A stretch of DNA of 64,000 bases. Source: Terriglobia bacterium. GTDB lineage: Bacteria; Acidobacteriota; Terriglobia; Acidiferrales; UBA7541. Below are positions 58,826 to 64,000 of this stretch, in pieces; within the stretch, counting starts at the first letter, position 1, and every line of letters starts with the position of its first letter. The notes beneath the pieces are model-generated. The model worked only from the letters and a program-made list of their open reading frames with translations. It was not told where the DNA came from and searched no databases. Where the stretch lies: assembly GCA_020072765.1 (NCBI GenBank), contig JAIQGD010000001.1, positions 1 through 64,000 on the forward strand. The letters run 5' to 3'. The translations under genes and the position numbers were made by a program.

Positions 58826-60115
58826 CTAGGACGAAGCAAGGCGGTCCTCGCCCGCGATGGCCTTAGGTTGAGGCATCGTGGCGAAGGCCAGCGTGGCCAT
58901 GGCCACGATTGTGACCACGCCAATCAGTTCAAACGCCGGCGCGTAGCTGCCGTACGCGTCAAATAACTTTCCGCCGATCGCGCTCGAAGGCGCCGCAGCC
59001 ACCGAGCTGATGAGCGCCATCATCCCGCTCAGCTTCGGATAGGCCGCCGGGCCATAGAAATGGCCCACCACGGTATAGACAGCGATGAACGTCCATCCGA
59101 AGCCGAGCCCGAACAAAACCGCCGCCGCGTCCGCCACCAGCAAGGCGTGGGCGCTGACTCGCAGTGCCAGGCCAACAGCTATCAGGTAGCAACAGAACCC
59201 CAACATGAGCGCGTAGCGGGCCGCCATCTTGTCCATCAGCCATCCGCCCAGTAATCGCCCGCTGAGCCCTCCCAACGTGAACAGACCCAGAGCCATCGCG
59301 GCATTGGCCGCACTGATCCCCGCGCCTTTCAAATGTAGTACCCAATGGGCGGTGATGAAAAAGTATGGATACTTGCACGCGATGCCGCTGATGCACACGA
59401 TCCAATACGGCCGCGTCCGATAGGCCTCGGAGGAGGTCCACAAGTGGCTGGTGACCAGCGACTGCACGCCGGGCGCGAGTTGCGCCGAAGCCGTGTCCGA
59501 TGCTCCGTCGACGGCCTGTCCCACATCTTCCGGGCGCTCCCGGACGAACAGGAGAGCCACAATCCCGGCGGCAAGAGTGATGACGGACATGATCTCCCAG
59601 GCTTGGCGCCAATTCCCGCCGTTCGCCGCCAAAATTCGATTGACCACGGGCGAGCACAGAAATCCGGCCATCCCCGAAGCACTCAGGGCAATGCCCATCG
59701 CTCTTCCGCGGTAGCGCTTGAACCAGCGCGTTACCGCCGTGGCCACGGGAATGTTCGTGGCGAAAGCAAGGCCCGTGCCGATCAGCACGCCGAAACTCGC
59801 CAGATAGTGCCACGGTTGAGACGCGAAGAAGGACAGCCACACCGTTCCGGCCAGGAGCAATGCCGCGCCGATGCCGAAACTCGTCTTCAGGCCCCACCGG
59901 AGGATGACGACCGCAACGAGCGTCGAAGGCAATCCGACGAACAGGTTGGTCAAGCTGAACCCCAGGCCGTAGACGCTGCGGCTCATGGGGATCTGCTTCA
60001 GCATGTAGGTGTTGATTACCGAGCCGCCGTAGAAGTTGAACCCCATGAACGAAAAATCGAGCGAAAAAAGCACGGCGACCAGCGTCCATCCGTAGAAGCC
60101 TGCTTTTTTCGTCAT
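58826..60115 (-). CDS. MFS transporter (OFA/MCT-like)
   Basis: Twelve-TM pattern; GFYGWTLVAVLFSLDFSFMGFNFYGGSVIN, RYRGRAMGIALSASGMAGFLCSPVV, GGLSGRLLGGWLMDKMAARYALMLG. Confidence 0.88.
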   Translation of the reverse strand: MTKKAGFYGWTLVAVLFSLDFSFMGFNFYGGSVINTYMLKQIPMSRSVYGLGFSLTNLFVGLPSTLVAVVILRWGLKTSFGIGAALLLAGTVWLSFFASQPWHYLASFGVLIGTGLAFATNIPVATAVTRWFKRYRGRAMGIALSASGMAGFLCSPVVNRILAANGGNWRQAWEIMSVITLAAGIVALLFVRERPEDVGQAVDGASDTASAQLAPGVQSLVTSHLWTSSEAYRTRPYWIVCISGIACKYPYFFITAHWVLHLKGAGISAANAAMALGLFTLGGLSGRLLGGWLMDKMAARYALMLGFCCYLIAVGLALRVSAHALLVADAAAVLFGLGFGWTFIAVYTVVGHFYGPAAYPKLSGMMALISSVAAAPSSAIGGKLFDAYGSYAPAFELIGVVTIVAMATLAFATMPQPKAIAGEDRLASS

Positions 60116-60261
60116 TGTCTGGGACCCGAGCCGCCGGTCGTCCCGCTCCGTTCGATCTTGGTTCGCGCCGGAATATGGAACACGCGTTCGGCGTTTCCGT
60201 GAAAGATTTTCTCTTTCTCCTCGTCCGCAATCGGCGCCGTGTTCATCATCCTCCAAGGGAG
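60112..60261 (-). pseudogene. C-terminal remnant of an amidohydrolase_2-family gene
   Basis: Frame LPWRMMNTAPIADEEKEKIFHGNAERVFHIPARTK...GPRQ-stop; the DxxKxKIxxGNAxRVF motif is the typical amidohydrolase_2 C-terminus. Its stop overlaps the MFS start (ATGA). Confidence 0.55.
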
Positions 60262-60425
60262 TCAAGCGAAACCGGTCAACACATCAGGAAAGATGCTGAT
60301 CGTGACGGCTGCGAGGCGACGTTGGCGCGACGATCATGGCCGAAGTGATCCGCGTTGGTCAATTGAAAATACGTGCGGAGGCAGGAAGCATCGCTAAAAG
60401 AAGCGTCCTCGAAGACCGCGGCAAA

Positions 60426-61661
60426 TCAATCGCCGGCTGCGCCCTCTGGAGGTTGGGTGGGGGAAGATTCCTTCCAGGGCGGAAGCAGTTTCACAAAAAT
60501 GTAGAGCAGGACGAAGGGCACCGCCAGTAACACGACCGACACAAACAGCCCTTCCATCCCCGTCAGCGCCATCTTGTACACCGTCAGCCCACGCAGGCTC
60601 TTGGAGAACAACTGGCCGCCGATCACCACGTTCCACCGCGTGCTGAAGATGCCGATCTGGATCAGGACGGCGCTGCCCAGATAGACAAGTCGCCGCAACT
60701 CCTCTGGAAACCGCACCAGAGGGCGGCCAAACGCGGGGCTCACGAACGCAAGGCAGAGTAGCGGTAACACCGTCCCGGTCAGCGCCTGTAACACAATCAA
60801 GCTGAGAAATAAACGCGTCGAGATCAGCGTAGACAATATCTTGATGGATTCTTCAGCTTCGTAGAGCCGGTGAATGAAATCCAGGATCTCCAGCGAGAAA
60901 TCCAGGATCAAGGCGTAGAACAGAAACGATGCCAGCTTGTCCAGGCAAGCCATCTCGAACCCGCGGCGAACCAATCCAGTCAGCAGATACAGGATCAGCA
61001 CCAGGGCAATACCGGAGACAATGGCGGAGAACAGAAAGACGATGGGAATCAGCACGCTGCTCCACCACGGATTCGCTTTGACGGAGCCGAAAATAAAGCC
61101 CACGTAGCCATGCAGCAGGAAGGCCGAAGGAATGCCGATGATGGTGATGAAGCGCACGGCCTTGCGATCGAACTCCACCGCTGCTTCGGAGATATCCGTG
61201 GCTCCCAGCGTCAGGATCAAATGAATCCATCTGCGCAGCCCGTGCTCGTTCCGCGCCCACAGAACCAAGTCCCGCCGGTAGTCGAACCAGATCTCCAGCA
61301 GGAGCACCACGGCCAGATACCACGCATAGATGAAGCCGAACATCGCCATCGCCGAATGCGTGTTCGGAGTGAGGAAAATCTCCAGGGAGCGCTCCGGATG
61401 CCCGAGGTGGAGCAGGAGCGGGAGAGGCGCAATCAGCAGGAATGCCAGCGCCGTCAACAGCGCCAGCCGGTACGTGGGCTCCACTTCCTTGACGTTGAAG
61501 ACGCGCTCGAGCGAAGCCAGAATGAACGCTCCCGCCACGAGCCCCGTGATGTAGGGATATACTACGATTAGCAAGCTCCATTGCAGCTCGACTTCGTTGG
61601 GATAGATGTAGCCAGACACCTGCTGCAGCACGTTGTTCAATTGCTCAGTGAGCCCCTGCAC
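60426..61661 (-). CDS. NrfD/PsrC-family integral membrane subunit
   Basis: QWSLLIVVYPYITGLVAGAFILASLERVF...PLPLLLHLGHPERSLEIFLTPNTHSAMAMFGFIYAWYLAVVLLLEIWFDYR. Confidence 0.9.
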   Translation of the reverse strand: MQGLTEQLNNVLQQVSGYIYPNEVELQWSLLIVVYPYITGLVAGAFILASLERVFNVKEVEPTYRLALLTALAFLLIAPLPLLLHLGHPERSLEIFLTPNTHSAMAMFGFIYAWYLAVVLLLEIWFDYRRDLVLWARNEHGLRRWIHLILTLGATDISEAAVEFDRKAVRFITIIGIPSAFLLHGYVGFIFGSVKANPWWSSVLIPIVFLFSAIVSGIALVLILYLLTGLVRRGFEMACLDKLASFLFYALILDFSLEILDFIHRLYEAEESIKILSTLISTRLFLSLIVLQALTGTVLPLLCLAFVSPAFGRPLVRFPEELRRLVYLGSAVLIQIGIFSTRWNVVIGGQLFSKSLRGLTVYKMALTGMEGLFVSVVLLAVPFVLLYIFVKLLPPWKESSPTQPPEGAAGD

Positions 61662-61663
61662 GG

Positions 61664-62467
61664 CTAGCGTACCTCCCCGTCCAGATTCGCGTAGTAGACT
61701 TTGGGCTCGGTATTGAGCTGCGGCTTGAGCACCTGAATTTCGTTGAAGCGCACAAAGCGGGCCAGCGGACTGCTACGCGCCGTCACATCTCCAAACACTC
61801 GCGCCCCGGTGGGGCATACCTCCACACAGGCCGGGACTTTCCCCTGCACCACGCGGTGATAGCAGAAGGTGCACTTCTCGGCCGTGCGCGTGACGGGATT
61901 CAGGAAGCGCGCCCCGTACGGACAGGCCTGGATGCAGTAGCGGCATCCAATGCAATAGTCCTTATCCACGAGCACGACACCATCACGGGTGAGGAAGGTG
62001 GCGCCGACCGGACACACCTGCACACAGGGAGGGTTGGCGCAGTGGTTGCAGAGCTTGGGCACAAAGAAGGTGCGCAGGATGCCCTTTTCGCTGACCGTGG
62101 AGGGAAACCCTTCGATTCCGCCATTGGGACTGGTTACCACGGTTTGTCCGTCCGTCGTGATCACGTAGCGCTCCACCCAGGTGCGGAAGTAGAACGGCTC
62201 GCGCGGGACATTGTTCTCGGTCTTGCAAGCATCCACGCAACGGCCGCAGCCGATGCACTTGTTCACACTGATGCCCATCCCGTAGTAGTGCTCTTCCGGC
62301 TTGTAGTTCGGCTCCTCGGCGCCTGCAGCCACGCCTTCCGCCACGGCGATGGTCGCCAGCAGTAACGGAGCCGCCGCCGCGCACTGCTTCAAAAATTCCC
62401 GCCGCTCCTGGGAGACTTGCTCCGGTGCGCCGGCAATAGCTTGAGGAGGCTTCGCTTCAGGGGTCAT
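61664..62467 (-). CDS. Tat-type 4Fe-4S ferredoxin subunit (NrfC/DsrO-like)
   Basis: QERREFLKQCAAAAPLLLATIAVAEG; CIGCGRCVDACKTEN; CNHCANPPCVQVCPVGATF; CIGCRYCIQACPYGARF; CTFCYHRV...CVEVCPTGARVFGD. Confidence 0.92.
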   Translation of the reverse strand: MTPEAKPPQAIAGAPEQVSQERREFLKQCAAAAPLLLATIAVAEGVAAGAEEPNYKPEEHYYGMGISVNKCIGCGRCVDACKTENNVPREPFYFRTWVERYVITTDGQTVVTSPNGGIEGFPSTVSEKGILRTFFVPKLCNHCANPPCVQVCPVGATFLTRDGVVLVDKDYCIGCRYCIQACPYGARFLNPVTRTAEKCTFCYHRVVQGKVPACVEVCPTGARVFGDVTARSSPLARFVRFNEIQVLKPQLNTEPKVYYANLDGEVR

Positions 62468-63192
62468 GGGACCTCCGGAAAATGGGCGTAGTGGCATTGC
62501 CAGCAGACGTAGCGCTCCCCATGAGTACTTAGGTCCACGCGCGCAACGTCGGGAGCTCCCTTCGCTCCCTGGGCATGGCACTGCCCGCAGAATTCACGGG
62601 TCTGCGGCTTCGTGGGGGTGCTCAACAACGGATTGATCTTGTGCGTTTCCTCGACGTGGTGGCACGTGGTGCAAGGAACCGTGGTGTGCTTCGACAGAGC
62701 CTTGGTTCTGGCGATTTCACCGTGGCAGGCGCTGCACTCCTGGGGCGTGTGCGGAGGAACCGGCGCGTGCGGGTTGTGGCAGGTGATGCAGGGCCGCCCG
62801 GGGTTGTGGCTGACGGGATCAATTTGCGGAAAGCCGGTCGGCCGCGACGGGTCATAGCCATGGCACAGCGGGCAAAAACCACGCTGGCGAGGGGCCGGGG
62901 GCTTGTGATCCGCGGGGGATTCCACATGCGCCGCCTGAGCGCCATGGCAGACCTCGCACGCCACGCTCCGGTGCCGCGCCTCGTCGTGAACCTTGGCGAT
63001 ATCCGGATGGCATAACGCACACGCTTCGTGCCCCGCATAGACTTCGGGCTTGGAAGCATTGGCATCAATCGCGGCGGCTCGGTAATGACCCAAAGCGCCG
63101 AAGGTCTTGGGGACCATGTAATGCCGGGCAACGGTCAAGCTCCCACCCAGGATCAGGAAGACAACCACCAGACGATTCACCTGTTGGGGCAT
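62464..63192 (-). CDS. Octaheme c-type cytochrome
   Basis: Eight CxxCH: CALCH, CEVCH, CPLCH, CITCH, CSACH, CTTCH, CGQCH, CWQCH; N-terminal TM helix. Confidence 0.9.
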   Translation of the reverse strand: MPQQVNRLVVVFLILGGSLTVARHYMVPKTFGALGHYRAAAIDANASKPEVYAGHEACALCHPDIAKVHDEARHRSVACEVCHGAQAAHVESPADHKPPAPRQRGFCPLCHGYDPSRPTGFPQIDPVSHNPGRPCITCHNPHAPVPPHTPQECSACHGEIARTKALSKHTTVPCTTCHHVEETHKINPLLSTPTKPQTREFCGQCHAQGAKGAPDVARVDLSTHGERYVCWQCHYAHFPEVP

Positions 63193-63403
63193 CGCGTTCG
63201 CCGCCTCGGCAGCATCTCGCGAGCATTTTAGGAGGGTTACGGCCGGCCTTCCGTGATGCCGGTCACAGAAAGAACGTGAGCTTTATCACAGCGGTGCCAT
63301 GGTTCGATCGTACGGCGAAGAATAGTCGTAACCGTGGCAGTTATAGGTACCTGTGCCGGAGTCGTGCTCTGAGCACCAACATGACATCTACGGGGTTTTC
63401 TTC

Positions 63404-64000
63404 TTATTTCGTTTCGCCCGGCTTGGGGGCCTCGATCTTCCGGATCAGGAATGCCAGAGCGATCAGCACGAGCACGATGGCCACGATGGAAGCCACCAGC
63501 CCCTGACGGCGGTACTTCAGCTCCTTCATGGCGGCCAGTCCGGCCTGCCAGGTCTTGTCCGTGACCTTCAGCCCCGCCTGGATATTCTGGTCCACGGCGT
63601 CGGGGCGGGCGGAATGAATCGCGACGCGCGCCTTGGTCAGATCATCCTGCGCTTCGGTCAAGGCCATGGCGGTCTGACCGACTTCGACGCCCGAAACCTG
63701 CGCGCGTTTCAGAATCTCCTCCGAGCGCTGGATCTCCCCGTCCAACTTCACCAGCCCGGCGTGCATGCCAGCAGCTGCCGTGTAGCCCGCGTCTCCTTCC
63801 ACATGGCATCGCACGCAAAACGCGGTGTTTCCGGTCCCGATCGAGCCGTCGCTGGGGTGCTGGATGGCGTGGTTGCTATGGCAGGTGATGCAGCCCGGAA
63901 ACCCCATGGCGCCAAAAGCGGCCTTGTGCGGGCCGGAATCGAACAATTGCTGCTGAAAAACATGACAGGTCGAGCAGACCCGCTCGACCGAAGCCACCCC
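63404..64000 (-). CDS. Multiheme cytochrome c, partial (N-terminus beyond window), C-terminal TM anchor
   Basis: CSTCH, CITCH, CVRCH visible; C-terminal LVASIVAIVLVLIALAFLIRKIE; frame is still open at the window edge. Confidence 0.85.
   Translation of the reverse strand, partial: GVASVERVCSTCHVFQQQLFDSGPHKAAFGAMGFPGCITCHSNHAIQHPSDGSIGTGNTAFCVRCHVEGDAGYTAAAGMHAGLVKLDGEIQRSEEILKRAQVSGVEVGQTAMALTEAQDDLTKARVAIHSARPDAVDQNIQAGLKVTDKTWQAGLAAMKELKYRRQGLVASIVAIVLVLIALAFLIRKIEAPKPGETK

Overview
This 64 kb window is GC-rich and densely coded. Family content (two Oar-type TonB-dependent receptors with carboxypeptidase-regulatory N-termini, many c-type cytochromes) resembles Acidobacteriota, but that placement is inference. 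From left to right it carries: (1) a glycolipid/surface-glycan block with a UDP-sulfoquinovose synthase (SQD1-type), several glycosyltransferases and an epimerase; (2) a housekeeping run: amidase, GerMN protein, RNase PH, RdgB, endonuclease III; (3) a TAT-exported, membrane-linked formate dehydrogenase operon (fdnGHI-fdhE type). Its catalytic subunit is split by an in-frame UGA at 14977-14979 that has the sequence context and a 7-bp downstream hairpin expected of a selenocysteine codon with a bacterial SECIS; (4) tRNA-Pro(UGG) followed directly by an N-terminally truncated tyrosine integrase and a PD-(D/E)XK-like ORF, probably a decayed integrated element; (5) a PAS histidine kinase, a sigma-54 response regulator, and a stack of c-type cytochromes including a porin-like protein with a heme motif, with a -24/-12 promoter candidate; (6) a serine hydrolase with three tandem C-terminal repeats; (7) a protocatechuate/gallate 4,5-cleavage cluster (LigK-, LigC- and fused LigB-LigA-like) with a DUF6282-like hydrolase, a dicarboxylate symporter and AceE; (8) a Qrc/ACIII-like CISM complex (pentaheme c, molybdopterin subunit, FeS, NrfD, DUF3341); (9) a thiamine-diphosphate enzyme with a TAT signal, followed by a monoheme cytochrome c, which is a possible periplasmic ThDP enzyme/cytochrome pair; (10) a second NrfD/FeS/octaheme-c complex running off the right edge. 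The items I would check first are the Sec codon and SECIS, the exported ThDP enzyme with cytochrome c, the Qrc/ACIII-like complex, and the lig cluster with DUF6282. All family assignments come from reading the translated sequence; no searches were run.
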